Shown: positions 17,671 to 25,768 of the stretch, piece after piece
How positions within the stretch are numbered: position 1 is the stretch's first letter
How the letters are laid out: every line of letters begins with the position of its first letter
Source of the DNA: Woeseiaceae bacterium
GTDB lineage: Bacteria; Pseudomonadota; Gammaproteobacteria; Steroidobacterales; Woeseiaceae
Direction: 5' to 3'
DNA: 64,000 nucleotides
NCBI GenBank assembly: GCA_021773075.1
Contig: JAJFKT010000021.1
Span: 52,974-116,973, forward strand
Program-made: the position numbers and the translations under genes
Notes under the pieces: generated by a model
Database searches by the model: none
What the model saw: only the letters and a program-made list of their open reading frames with translations
Told to the model about the DNA's origin: nothing

Positions 17671-18342
17671 TTGGTGGTCAGAAAAAAGAAAAAGACTTCG
17701 AAGGGACCTGACGACGCAGGCGGATCATCGGCACCGGTATCGTCGCGCGGGCAGCGCAGGAAAGCGATGATCCTCAGCGCAGCGACCGAGCTATTTCTTT
17801 CCGTCGGCTACGGCGAAACGTCCATTGACGCTATCGTCCTGAAGTCGGGCGGATCCAAGGCGACCTTGTACAGCTATTTTCCAACCAAAGCAGACCTGTT
17901 TCGTGCGGTTGTTGACTCCATCGTATCCAGTGATGAAGAAGTCGAATTGCAAGCACTGGACGACATTCACGACATGCTGGTGCAATTCGCCGAACACCGA
18001 ATGCGAGTTATTTTTTCCGTTAAGCACCGTTCGCTAATGCGGCTGATCATCGCCGAGCGAGAGCGATTCAAGGATATCGCACGCATGTATTACGAACGCG
18101 GCCCCTTGCGCAGCCACACGCAGCTAAGGGATTATTTTGAAACGCTGATTGGCAAAGGACTCATCGATATCAGAAGTGCCGAGGAGGCGTCAGAGTTTTT
18201 TCGCGGCATGCTCTTGCACCAACGCTATATCGATCAGCTCTATCTGGATAGCCCAATGCCATCGGCTGAGGAGGTCAGTGTCAGGGCGCACCACGTCGTT
18301 GAACGCTTTCTCGATGCCTACCAACACCCCAACGCAAGCTAG
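17671..18342 (+). CDS. TetR-family regulator
   Basis: The protein is 223 residues. After a basic, low-complexity N-terminal tail, the HTH region reads ILSAATELFLSVGYGETS and GGSKATLYSYFPTKADLF at about residues 34-75, followed by an all-helical ligand domain. It sits 44 bp after the aldehyde dehydrogenase gene. Three copies of TGTACNGTACA occur at promoters around it, so it probably controls the dehalogenation cluster and responds to an aromatic inducer. The start is TTG with AGAGG about ten bases upstream; GTG codons one and two positions later are alternatives. Confidence 0.88.
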   Translation: MVVRKKKKTSKGPDDAGGSSAPVSSRGQRRKAMILSAATELFLSVGYGETSIDAIVLKSGGSKATLYSYFPTKADLFRAVVDSIVSSDEEVELQALDDIHDMLVQFAEHRMRVIFSVKHRSLMRLIIAERERFKDIARMYYERGPLRSHTQLRDYFETLIGKGLIDIRSAEEASEFFRGMLLHQRYIDQLYLDSPMPSAEEVSVRAHHVVERFLDAYQHPNAS

Positions 18343-18372
18343 TCTGGATATTTTTTGAATATTTTTCTAGAA

Positions 18373-18383
18373 TGTACGGTACA
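18373..18383. promoter_or_regulatory. TetR-type operator site B (TGTACGGTACA)
   Basis: This is the best copy of the repeated operator, a palindrome with a single central base, 48 bp before the DUF3179 gene and just after the TetR stop. An extra AGTAC extends it to the right. It probably controls the DUF3179-ferredoxin-TIGR02444 transcript. Confidence 0.7.
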
Positions 18384-18430
18384 GTACGTTTATTGCTGTG
18401 CTGTTTGAAGAAAATACCCGGGGTGCCTGA

Positions 18431-19660
18431 ATGAACACACTAAACGTAGTCGCGGTCATCGCGGTTCTACTCACCGCGATAGCGGTGCTGCCTGGCACTC
18501 TCGGCGTTCTAATGCTGACCAACAAAATCGCTGCATCACCCGCAGGTGCGCGCTACATCTACTCTCAATCAGGCGCATTAATCATTGTCGCGTTGGCGCT
18601 TCTCGTCTACATCGGTTTTCAGGGCAGCCAGGTGGGCGGCTATTCAGTTATCGTTCTCGCTAGTGCGGCTGCGGTAGCGTTCTTGCTGATATACGGTTTT
18701 CTGATGCACGCCAAGCTGCTGTTCACACCGATAAAAAAACCAACATACGTTTCAGTGGACCAGGCTCTCGAAAAATTCCCGGCTGACGAAGAAGTCGTCG
18801 GCGTAATTGATACCAACGGCAAGCCATTCGCCTACATTGCCCGGCTTGCTCGTCGACCCCATATCGTTTTCCAGCCAGACGGCGATGCCCCGTTTTTGAT
18901 GACGCATTGCATTTTGGCGCACAGTTCGATGTCGTATGCGCTACAGGGCAACTTCAGTAATCCGGATATAACGATTACGGCCGCCCTGGCTAACAATATG
19001 GTGTTTTACGAAAAGAGCAGCCGTTGCTCGGTCGTGCAAATTCATAACCGGCTCGAAGGCACAAATGAACCTTTAAGCACGGTGCCGACAATCATGACCA
19101 GCCTCAGTAGCTGGAATAAATACTACCCGGAGTCACCGGTCTGGCAGCGTTCATTCACCTGGCGCGATATGTTTTATCTAAAACTACTGGCAAGGGCTGA
19201 TGTAATCGACCCGTCGAGTTCCGTCGTCGTTTATCCCCTGCAGCACGAGCGCGATGACCGTCTACCGCTGAAGTCATGCGTCATCGGTGTATTGCTGGAC
19301 GGCCAGCCGAAGGCATATACCGTTCAGCGCAATGAAAAGCATAAGGTCATCAATGACCGGCTCGGTGGTCGTGAGCTTGCCGTCTTTTTCACAGACGATT
19401 TTATTCAGGTCTGCGACCGCAGTATCGACGCTGATTCAGCATTGACCTTCGAATGCTCAGGCCAAGCGGGCGAATTTACCGATCACGAGAGCGGTTCGAC
19501 ATGGTTGCCAACCGGACAATGTGTCGCTGGCGAATACAAGGGTCGGCAGCTCGATCTGATCCCACATTACAACAAGATATTCTGGTATGTGTGGTCTGAT
19601 TACTTTCCGAACAGCGAAGTATTTGACGTTGCCTCCAGCAACACTACTGTCGCCGCATAG
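18431..19660 (+). CDS. DUF3179 membrane protein
   Basis: The protein is 409 residues. Three hydrophobic segments lie at about 5-30, 45-65 and 75-95, then a large domain matching DUF3179, with the signature GEFTDHESGSTWLPTGQC followed by an FWYVWSDYFPNSEVF ending. The biochemical role of DUF3179 is unknown. It is the first gene of a transcript with the 2Fe-2S ferredoxin, behind a TetR-type operator shared with rdhA, so it may have a redox or membrane role in dehalogenation. Codon use and spacing give no sign of decay. Confidence 0.8.
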   Translation: MNTLNVVAVIAVLLTAIAVLPGTLGVLMLTNKIAASPAGARYIYSQSGALIIVALALLVYIGFQGSQVGGYSVIVLASAAAVAFLLIYGFLMHAKLLFTPIKKPTYVSVDQALEKFPADEEVVGVIDTNGKPFAYIARLARRPHIVFQPDGDAPFLMTHCILAHSSMSYALQGNFSNPDITITAALANNMVFYEKSSRCSVVQIHNRLEGTNEPLSTVPTIMTSLSSWNKYYPESPVWQRSFTWRDMFYLKLLARADVIDPSSSVVVYPLQHERDDRLPLKSCVIGVLLDGQPKAYTVQRNEKHKVINDRLGGRELAVFFTDDFIQVCDRSIDADSALTFECSGQAGEFTDHESGSTWLPTGQCVAGEYKGRQLDLIPHYNKIFWYVWSDYFPNSEVFDVASSNTTVAA

Positions 19661-19679
19661 AAAACGGTAGCGTACTAAT

Positions 19680-19997
19680 TTGACCCAGATATTCGCAACC
19701 GATCGTGACGGCAGCAAACACGAACTTGAGCCGCAAGGGCATGCGACGCTGATGGAAATTCTACGATCCGCCGGCCTGTCGATAGAAGCTCTGTGCAGCG
19801 GATCCTGCCAATGCGCGACCTGCCATGTATTCATAGAGGAACCGTGGCTAAGCAAACTCAAGCCGATGTCCGACTTCGAAATTGCAGCACTCGGGGGCGA
19901 GGGCGGCGACTTACAGGCAAATTCAAGGCTTGCATGTCAAATCAAGTGGGACGACGACCTGGCGGGAATCGTGCTGACGGTCGCACCGGAGGTCTGA
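19680..19997 (+). CDS. 2Fe-2S ferredoxin (adrenodoxin/FdxB type)
   Basis: The protein is 105 residues. Cluster ligands are C39, C45, C48 and C86, in the C-x5-C-x2-C-x37-C spacing of vertebrate-type ferredoxins (LCSGSCQCATCHV). It is a soluble one-electron carrier. The rdhA-type protein has two 4Fe-4S clusters but no fused reductase domain, so this ferredoxin is the natural candidate donor; the matching NAD(P)H reductase is not in the window. The start is a TTG 19 bp after the DUF3179 stop. Confidence 0.9.
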   Translation: MTQIFATDRDGSKHELEPQGHATLMEILRSAGLSIEALCSGSCQCATCHVFIEEPWLSKLKPMSDFEIAALGGEGGDLQANSRLACQIKWDDDLAGIVLTVAPEV

Positions 19998-20018
19998 GAA
20001 ATATCAGAAGGTCGGGAT

Positions 20019-20549
20019 ATGAGCAAACTTTGGGACTTCTCGGTAAGCACGTATGACTCACCCAGTGTGTCCGAGGCCTGTCTGTCGTTGCAAAACGACT
20101 ATGGCGCCGATGTTAATATGCTGTTTTTTTGTTGCTGGGTTAGCGCTTATGTTGGCGAGCTTGATAGTGATCTACTGGTAAAAGCCGCGCGGTTTTCGGG
20201 GCAATGGACATACGATGTTGTCCTGCCGATACGTTCGGCGAGACGCTGGCTGAAACATACGGGGTGCCATGTGAACGAGGTACCCTCAGAGGCCTGTATA
20301 GTGCTGCGAGGAAAAATAAAGGCGGTCGAACTCGAGACCGAAAAGCTGCAACAGGAAGTACTCGAGTCTTTGGTGCCCTGCGATCAATTGTCGCAACATG
20401 TAAGCGAACAAGCGGCGGTGGCGGGTATGGACGCATTGAAATTGTATGCCGAGTATGTGGGCATCAAAGTTTCCGACGATGTGCAACGAAAATTCTCGCT
20501 AATTATCGATGCCGTTGTTGCGGATCGGGCACTCCAGCCCAGCGCTTGA
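20019..20549 (+). CDS. TIGR02444 family protein
   Basis: The protein is 176 residues. The opening LWDFSVSTYDSPSVSEACL, then LQNDYGADVNMLFFCCW, is the hallmark of TIGR02444 (DUF2390) proteins, which are widespread in gammaproteobacteria and have no known function. Its last 47 bp overlap the convergent ubiX-type gene, so transcription of the two could interfere. It follows the ferredoxin by 21 bp. Confidence 0.8.
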   Translation: MSKLWDFSVSTYDSPSVSEACLSLQNDYGADVNMLFFCCWVSAYVGELDSDLLVKAARFSGQWTYDVVLPIRSARRWLKHTGCHVNEVPSEACIVLRGKIKAVELETEKLQQEVLESLVPCDQLSQHVSEQAAVAGMDALKLYAEYVGIKVSDDVQRKFSLIIDAVVADRALQPSA

Positions 20550-21087
20550 CCAGTCCGGCGTCCAACCCGACCAAGTCGAGCAAACGTCCAACCGTATGGT
20601 TAACGATGTCATCAACGGAGACCGGGCGGTTATAAAACGCGGGCATTGGGGGTGCAATGTCGATACCCATGTGGCTCGCTTCATAGAGTAAACGGCAGTG
20701 TCCTGTGTGAAGAGGGGATTCTCTGGGTACCAGAATGAGCCGCTTGCGTTCCTTCAACATGACATCTGCAGCGCGGCACAATAAATTATCGGAGTATGAA
20801 TTGACGATCGCCGAGAGAGTTTTCATCGAGCAAGGGGCAACGATCATGCTATCGCACCGGTACGAACCACTGGCTATCATCGCACCGACATCGTTGTTGC
20901 GATGAACGACGTCGGCGAGCTTTTCCACACTCTTTGGGTCCCAGTCGGTCTCAATATTAATATTCATGCGGCCGGTGGACGACATAACCAGGTGCGTTTC
21001 CACGTCATCCAGTGACTGCAGCGTTTCAAGCAAACGTATGCTGTATATCACGCCGCTTGCACCGCTTATTCCAATGATTATGCGCAT
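20503..21087 (-). CDS. UbiX-like flavin prenyltransferase
   Basis: The protein is 194 residues. The FMN-binding N-terminus reads IIGISGASGVIYSIRLLE, with the later signatures MIVAPCSMKTLSAI and LVPRESPLHTGH typical of UbiX/Pad1. The enzyme makes prenylated FMN, the cofactor of UbiD-type decarboxylases, in the cytoplasm. It is divergent from a ubiD-type gene across an 85-bp intergenic region holding nested palindromes. This pairing points to a dedicated aromatic decarboxylase system rather than ubiquinone synthesis. Confidence 0.92.
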   Translation of the reverse strand: MRIIIGISGASGVIYSIRLLETLQSLDDVETHLVMSSTGRMNINIETDWDPKSVEKLADVVHRNNDVGAMIASGSYRCDSMIVAPCSMKTLSAIVNSYSDNLLCRAADVMLKERKRLILVPRESPLHTGHCRLLYEASHMGIDIAPPMPAFYNRPVSVDDIVNHTVGRLLDLVGLDAGLVKRWAGVPDPQQRHR

Positions 21088-21093
21088 GTCTCA

Positions 21094-21140
21094 AGCATAA
21101 CATTTCTATATAGAATCTTTCTATACGGAAATGTTATGCT
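21094..21140. promoter_or_regulatory. Nested palindromic operator, ubiX/ubiD intergenic
   Basis: A perfect 13-bp inverted repeat, AGCATAACATTTC at 21094-21106 and GAAATGTTATGCT at 21128-21140, encloses 21 bp. Inside it, TTTCTATA is repeated directly at 21103 and 21118, each copy forming its own partial palindrome (TTCTATATAGAA and TTTCTATACGGAAA). The geometry suits two MarR dimers, and a MarR gene lies downstream of ubiD. The ligand assignment is inference. Confidence 0.7.
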
Positions 21141-21172
21141 GACGCGATGTTTCCATTCTCGGAGAATAGACG

Positions 21173-22684
21173 ATGAGTGTGTTCGATTTCCGCGCGTTTC
21201 TTGATGATCTGGACAACAGGGGCGAGTTGTTCCGGGTACCTGTTGAAGTCGATACGCTTGATGAGATGGGCGCCTTCATCGCTCGCGCCGACTATGAAGA
21301 CATCCACGATCCGATATTGTTCGAAAATCCCAAGGGCTTCGATATCCCGGTGATCGCTAATACGGTCGGTCATACCTACAAACGTATGGCGGACGCATTT
21401 GGTGTCGAGGAGAGCAACGCGTTACCGGGGTCTGCGATGAAGATGATGCAGGTGCTAAAGGAAGGTGGTGTACCGCCGGTCTACGTCGACCCGAAACAGG
21501 CGGCGTGCAAGCAGGTCATCATGCAGGGCGATGACGTTGATCTTTCGATACTCCCGGCGCTGCGTCTAAATCCTCAGGACGGTCAGGGCACACCGGATCT
21601 CGCCGAAGGTCGGTATTTCACGAGTCTTTGCGTGACGAAACCGACCGAGACCTCGCATAATCTTTCCTACCACCGCTTTGAGATAACCGGCAAGAACACC
21701 GGCACAGCCTGGATATTTCGTGGCACGGGCGATGCGTTTAGTATGGAAAAGTTTTGGGGCAGCAAGATAGATGCTCCATCGTCGAGCTGGGATCACGAGA
21801 ACGCGAGACCCTTTCCAATGGCTTTCGTTTTCGGTGTGACACCGGAATTTATCCTGGCCGGCGCGAACTCGGCTCTGCCTCATGAAGGTGATGACTTTGC
21901 GTTCATCGGCGGGCTTCGGAATGCACCGGTTGAGATGGTTAAATGCGAAACCATCGATGTCGACGTTCCAGCGAATGCCGAAATCGTCGTTGAAGGCGAG
22001 TTCAGGCCGTTCAACTGGGCGACGCAGGGACAGTTTGCATCATTCAACGGATTCTACGATAAGCCCCGGCGGCGCCCGGTATTCAATGTCACTGCGATTA
22101 CGATGCGTAAAAAGCCGATATTTCAGCACGTACATATCGGTCGTCCATTGAACGAGTGCAACTCGATCGCGGCGTTTTTTCGTTCAGTGCGTACCTTTGT
22201 GCAGGTAAAGGAAATCATGCCGAACGTTGTCGACGTTTTCGTCGATCCCATAGCCGGCTGCGGGTTTACAGTGCAGGTGTCAATAAAGAAAGCGCGCATA
22301 GGCGAGCCCAAGATGGCGATGATGCGTGCCTACACAGCGTTGGCGGGGTTTTGCAAACATGTATTCGTCTACGATGACGACATCAATATTCGGGACCATA
22401 AGGAGCGTGACTGGGCGCTTGCTCATCGCTTCATTCCGGACCGTGATTTGATGATTATTCCGAATGTAATGGGCATGAATATTGAACCGATGGCGCAAGG
22501 CGTTCTCGGATCGAACGGCAAGCTCGGCGTATATGACGGCTATCCGGAGATTCCGCTCAACGTACGATCATTTATGGGCGTGGATTGTACGGTGCCACTC
22601 AAGTTGAAGGTGATGGACAGGGTTGTGCCAATTCCGGAAATCGAATCCAGAGTCGACCAATTGTGGAATCAGGTTGTTCGCTGA
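21173..22684 (+). CDS. UbiD-family (de)carboxylase
   Basis: The protein is 503 residues. It shows the UbiD family course: an N-terminal FRAFLDDLDNRGELFRV, then RYFTSLCVTKP, the prFMN-binding core and a C-terminal RDWALAHRFIPDRDL. The enzyme uses prenylated FMN to remove (or add) a carboxyl group on aromatic or unsaturated acids. The adjacent ubiX gene supplies the cofactor. Canonical UbiD would act on polyprenyl-hydroxybenzoate, but the MarR, TonB receptor and catabolic context suggest a degradative substrate such as a hydroxybenzoate or phthalate-type acid. GGAGA lies upstream of the ATG. Confidence 0.92.
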   Translation: MSVFDFRAFLDDLDNRGELFRVPVEVDTLDEMGAFIARADYEDIHDPILFENPKGFDIPVIANTVGHTYKRMADAFGVEESNALPGSAMKMMQVLKEGGVPPVYVDPKQAACKQVIMQGDDVDLSILPALRLNPQDGQGTPDLAEGRYFTSLCVTKPTETSHNLSYHRFEITGKNTGTAWIFRGTGDAFSMEKFWGSKIDAPSSSWDHENARPFPMAFVFGVTPEFILAGANSALPHEGDDFAFIGGLRNAPVEMVKCETIDVDVPANAEIVVEGEFRPFNWATQGQFASFNGFYDKPRRRPVFNVTAITMRKKPIFQHVHIGRPLNECNSIAAFFRSVRTFVQVKEIMPNVVDVFVDPIAGCGFTVQVSIKKARIGEPKMAMMRAYTALAGFCKHVFVYDDDINIRDHKERDWALAHRFIPDRDLMIIPNVMGMNIEPMAQGVLGSNGKLGVYDGYPEIPLNVRSFMGVDCTVPLKLKVMDRVVPIPEIESRVDQLWNQVVR

Positions 22685-22708
22685 CGGACGAATGGCAAAG
22701 GCAGATAG

Positions 22709-23167
22709 ATGAAGAATTACGTCAAAACAAAGGCGATTGTTAGTGAGCGAGATGAGGATATCTGTGTTGGCATATTTCGCAACATCATGCGGGAGCGTCA
22801 TGCCCTCTACCAAATGGCCGGCGAGGTGGCGGGTCAGGTTGGTCTGCACGCCGCGGAGCTTAATGTCGTCGACATCCTGGGCAAGTTTGGCCCGATGTCG
22901 ATGGGACGCCTGGCAAGTGAAACCTTTATCTCAGCGGCCAATACGACAAATACGGTCAAGAAGCTGGAGCAATCAAGTCTGGTCAAGAGAAAGAGATCGG
23001 ACATCTCAGCCCGCCAGGTCATGGTCAGTCTGACCGCAAAAGGCAGGGCGGTATTTAGAAAGAGTTTCCCTCGAATCCTTGCAGAAGCACACGAGCACCT
23101 GACCGGGCAGCTGACACGAGCGGAGATGGCAAAGCTTGCGGCGATTCTGAGCAAGCTCGCCAGTTGA
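22709..23167 (+). CDS. MarR-family regulator
   Basis: The protein is 152 residues, usual length. The winged-helix core reads VVDILGKFGPMSMGRLA and NTVKKLEQSSLVKRKRS, followed by a wing with the DISARQVMVSLTAKGR pattern. MarR proteins commonly respond to phenolic acids. It is 24 bp after the ubiD-type gene, so probably co-transcribed with it, and may autoregulate through the nested palindromes at 21094-21140. Confidence 0.88.
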   Translation: MKNYVKTKAIVSERDEDICVGIFRNIMRERHALYQMAGEVAGQVGLHAAELNVVDILGKFGPMSMGRLASETFISAANTTNTVKKLEQSSLVKRKRSDISARQVMVSLTAKGRAVFRKSFPRILAEAHEHLTGQLTRAEMAKLAAILSKLAS

Positions 23168-23215
23168 TGGGGATTCCTGATCATACAAACAGGCAGGGCG
23201 CCGCCTCGGCGGTGC

Positions 23216-23243
23216 TTGACTTTGACCGTATAAACACGATAAT
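23216..23243 (+). promoter_or_regulatory. Promoter of the second TonB receptor
   Basis: TTGACT (23216-23221) and GATAAT (23238-23243) are separated by 16 bp. They lie 44 bp upstream of the receptor start, with a TetR-type operator directly after the -10, where it would block initiation. Confidence 0.6.
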
Positions 23244-23248
23244 CAGAC

Positions 23249-23259
23249 TGTACGTTACA
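23249..23259. promoter_or_regulatory. TetR-type operator site C (TGTACGTTACA)
   Basis: This is the third copy of the TGTACNGTACA motif, with one change in the right arm. It begins five bases after the -10 hexamer, at the expected transcription start of the TonB receptor gene, consistent with repression. Confidence 0.65.
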
Positions 23260-23287
23260 GTTCACTATTGTAACCGTGGGGGTTAAG

Positions 23288-25738
23288 ATGAACATAAGAA
23301 TTGGGTGTTTGCTAAGAAGGCGCATAGTCGGAATGTGTGCGCTCGTTGTTTTCCCGGTAATGGCAAACGCTCAGAGTAGCCCCGCCTTTGATGAGATTGT
23401 AATCACCGCAGAAAAACGCGAAGCGACCGTGATGGATACGGCGCTGGCAGTTTCGGCCTTTGATCAGGCAGCGCTGGACCGAAACGGTACAACCAACGTT
23501 GAGGATTTGTCGCAATTGGTGCCGAATTTCAAATTTGGCGAGCTGAATCTGGGTTTCGGTGGTGCACAGCTGACAATTCGCGGGATTTCGAACGATGCGA
23601 TCACCAACGATGGTGATCCCTCCATCGCCGTGCATATGGACGGTGTTTATTTGCCGCGTATTTCAAGCGGTAATGCGCTTTTCTATGACGTAGAGCGCGT
23701 AGAGGTACTGCGCGGACCGCAGGGCACATTGTACGGTCGCAATACGACCTCGGGTACAGTCAACATTATTCCCAAGCGCCCCTCCCAGGAAAGAGGCTTC
23801 GATGCTGAAATAACGGGTGGTAGCGACGCCTTGATCGGCTTCAAGGGTGCGTTCAATATCCCGTTTAGCGAAACGGTAGCGGGACGTGTTGCATTCACCT
23901 ACGCCGAACGCGACGGCTTGCGCAACAACGGCCCGGCGTCGGACGGCGATGATCTGGACGATATTGGTGTTCGGGGCTCGCTGTTATTCGACGTTGGCGA
24001 GAACGCGTCTATCCTGTTAAGCGGTGACTTTTTTGAGCAGTCCGGCAACGGTTCGGTTATGGCGGCCGTACCTTACGATCGATCATTCGATCTGTCGGGT
24101 TTTCAGGTTCCATTTTCCACAGACCCCCAAAATTTCCCCCTAAATATTGACCCCGACAGAGAAAATTCAGACTACGGATTCAAGGGAGAACTTGACTGGG
24201 ATCTGGGTAGCACCGCACTAACGGTGATTGGCGCATACCGGGTTAACGAGCGCCAGAATACGGTCGACCGGGATGGCACCGATCAGATTCCTGCCGTTGC
24301 AGACTTGTGTCGTTTCAACCCGCCGCCACGACCGTGTACAGCGGCTATCGGGCCAACCGTCGGAAATTTCGCAGTGACGGACCAGGAATCTGAGGCCGTC
24401 AGTTTCGAAGTTCGCCTGGCCTCAAATAACCCGGACAGTGCGTTTGAATGGATGCTGGGTGCCTACTACTTCGAGGAAGAGCTCGATACCGATTTCGACG
24501 CATTTCTCGAAGGGCTCCGCGGGGCTGGTTTCATCGGCCCGAATCTCGTTCCACCATTGCCGGGACCGCCCGCATTTCTCGTGCTCGCAGCGGATCCGGC
24601 CGTGCGAGTTAATCGATTTACGAACCAAAGCTCGGAGTCATTGGCATTTTTTGGCCAGGGATCATTAACCTTCGGCTCTGATAACCAGTTCAAGATTACG
24701 GTCGGCGTCCGCAATACAGAAGATGAAAAAGACGATGGCGATGGTTCCTACGTCGGCTTCACGCTGGACCCACTGACTGCACCGCCGATGATCGACCCAG
24801 GAAGCTTTGATCCGACCTCTCTGGGTGCTCCGACCTGTACGGGAAACAACGGCGCTGTCACAATTTTCCGCTGTCAGATTCGTAACCAGAGCGACGACTG
24901 GAACGAGACCTCATTCAAAATAGGTTTCGACTGGCGGCCGGCCGATGACTGGCTGCTGTATGCATCGGCTACCGAAGGCTATCGATCCGGTGGCTTCAAT
25001 GACGCGAACACCTTCAATCCGGAAACATTAACGGCCTATGAGGCTGGCGCCAAAGGTCTCTTCCTGGACGGCCGCGCGCAGGTGGATTTCTCGTTCTTTA
25101 CCTACGACTTTGAGGACCAACAGGTCAGTCAGGTGGTCGCGGCACAAATCGTCACGCGAAACGCTGCCGAGTCGACTATTACGGGACTCGAGTTTGTAGG
25201 CAACTTCATGCTTAGCGACAAGACGAGGGTTGACGTCACCGCAGCCTGGCTTGACGCAGAATACGATCTGTTCACCGATGTCGACGATCCACAGACACCG
25301 GGCGTTGTGCCGGAGGACCTGTCAGGCAATAAGCTGACCAAGGCGCCTGAGCTATCGTTTAATGTGGCTATTGAGCCGTATACCTGGCAGTTCGCCAGCG
25401 GAGCAACGTTGACGCCGCGCATTAATTTCCATTACGAAGACGACTACTTCCTGCAGCCGTTTAACAACCCGCAGAACCGGCAGGACAGCCATACGCGGAC
25501 GGATGTTCGGCTGCGCTACGAATTTGGCGACGACGGTAAATATTCTCTTGAAGCATGGGTGAAAAACATCGAAGACGACGATGTGCTGGGTGCCCAATTC
25601 ACGACCCCAAACACCACGCTGGTGCCACCGAATGCACCGTTTATCGGTTTGCCGCCAGGCGCTGGTCGAGAGGAATTGCTGCTGGGCAGTTACCTGGCAC
25701 CGCGGACCGCAGGATTGATATTCCGCGCGTTCTTCTAA
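23288..25738 (+). CDS. TonB-dependent outer-membrane receptor (aromatic cluster)
   Basis: The protein is 816 residues. A signal peptide ends near VMANAQS, then come the TonB box DEIVITAEKRE, a plug domain with VERVEVLRGPQGTLYGRN (about 130-150) and a barrel ending IFRAFF. It belongs to the large family used by marine bacteria for carbohydrates and aromatics; the ligand cannot be read. Shared regulation with rdhA suggests it brings in the halogenated or bulky aromatic substrate, though a cobalamin-like ligand for RdhA is also conceivable. The ATG at 23288 has GGGGG seven bases upstream; an in-frame GTG lies at 23276. Confidence 0.92.
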   Translation: MNIRIGCLLRRRIVGMCALVVFPVMANAQSSPAFDEIVITAEKREATVMDTALAVSAFDQAALDRNGTTNVEDLSQLVPNFKFGELNLGFGGAQLTIRGISNDAITNDGDPSIAVHMDGVYLPRISSGNALFYDVERVEVLRGPQGTLYGRNTTSGTVNIIPKRPSQERGFDAEITGGSDALIGFKGAFNIPFSETVAGRVAFTYAERDGLRNNGPASDGDDLDDIGVRGSLLFDVGENASILLSGDFFEQSGNGSVMAAVPYDRSFDLSGFQVPFSTDPQNFPLNIDPDRENSDYGFKGELDWDLGSTALTVIGAYRVNERQNTVDRDGTDQIPAVADLCRFNPPPRPCTAAIGPTVGNFAVTDQESEAVSFEVRLASNNPDSAFEWMLGAYYFEEELDTDFDAFLEGLRGAGFIGPNLVPPLPGPPAFLVLAADPAVRVNRFTNQSSESLAFFGQGSLTFGSDNQFKITVGVRNTEDEKDDGDGSYVGFTLDPLTAPPMIDPGSFDPTSLGAPTCTGNNGAVTIFRCQIRNQSDDWNETSFKIGFDWRPADDWLLYASATEGYRSGGFNDANTFNPETLTAYEAGAKGLFLDGRAQVDFSFFTYDFEDQQVSQVVAAQIVTRNAAESTITGLEFVGNFMLSDKTRVDVTAAWLDAEYDLFTDVDDPQTPGVVPEDLSGNKLTKAPELSFNVAIEPYTWQFASGATLTPRINFHYEDDYFLQPFNNPQNRQDSHTRTDVRLRYEFGDDGKYSLEAWVKNIEDDDVLGAQFTTPNTTLVPPNAPFIGLPPGAGREELLLGSYLAPRTAGLIFRAFF

Positions 25739-25768
25739 TCGATAGCCAGTATCTTGGAATGAATTTGC

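Noticed and set aside
21173..22684. Housekeeping UbiD of ubiquinone synthesis
   Set aside because: The neighbours (divergent ubiX type, MarR, TonB receptor, RdhA cluster) and own operator suggest a catabolic role; substrate remains open.
23197..23216. GC-rich hairpin after the MarR gene as terminator
   Set aside because: The stem has a wobble pair, and it is followed directly by the -35 of the receptor promoter with no T-run, so evidence is weak.
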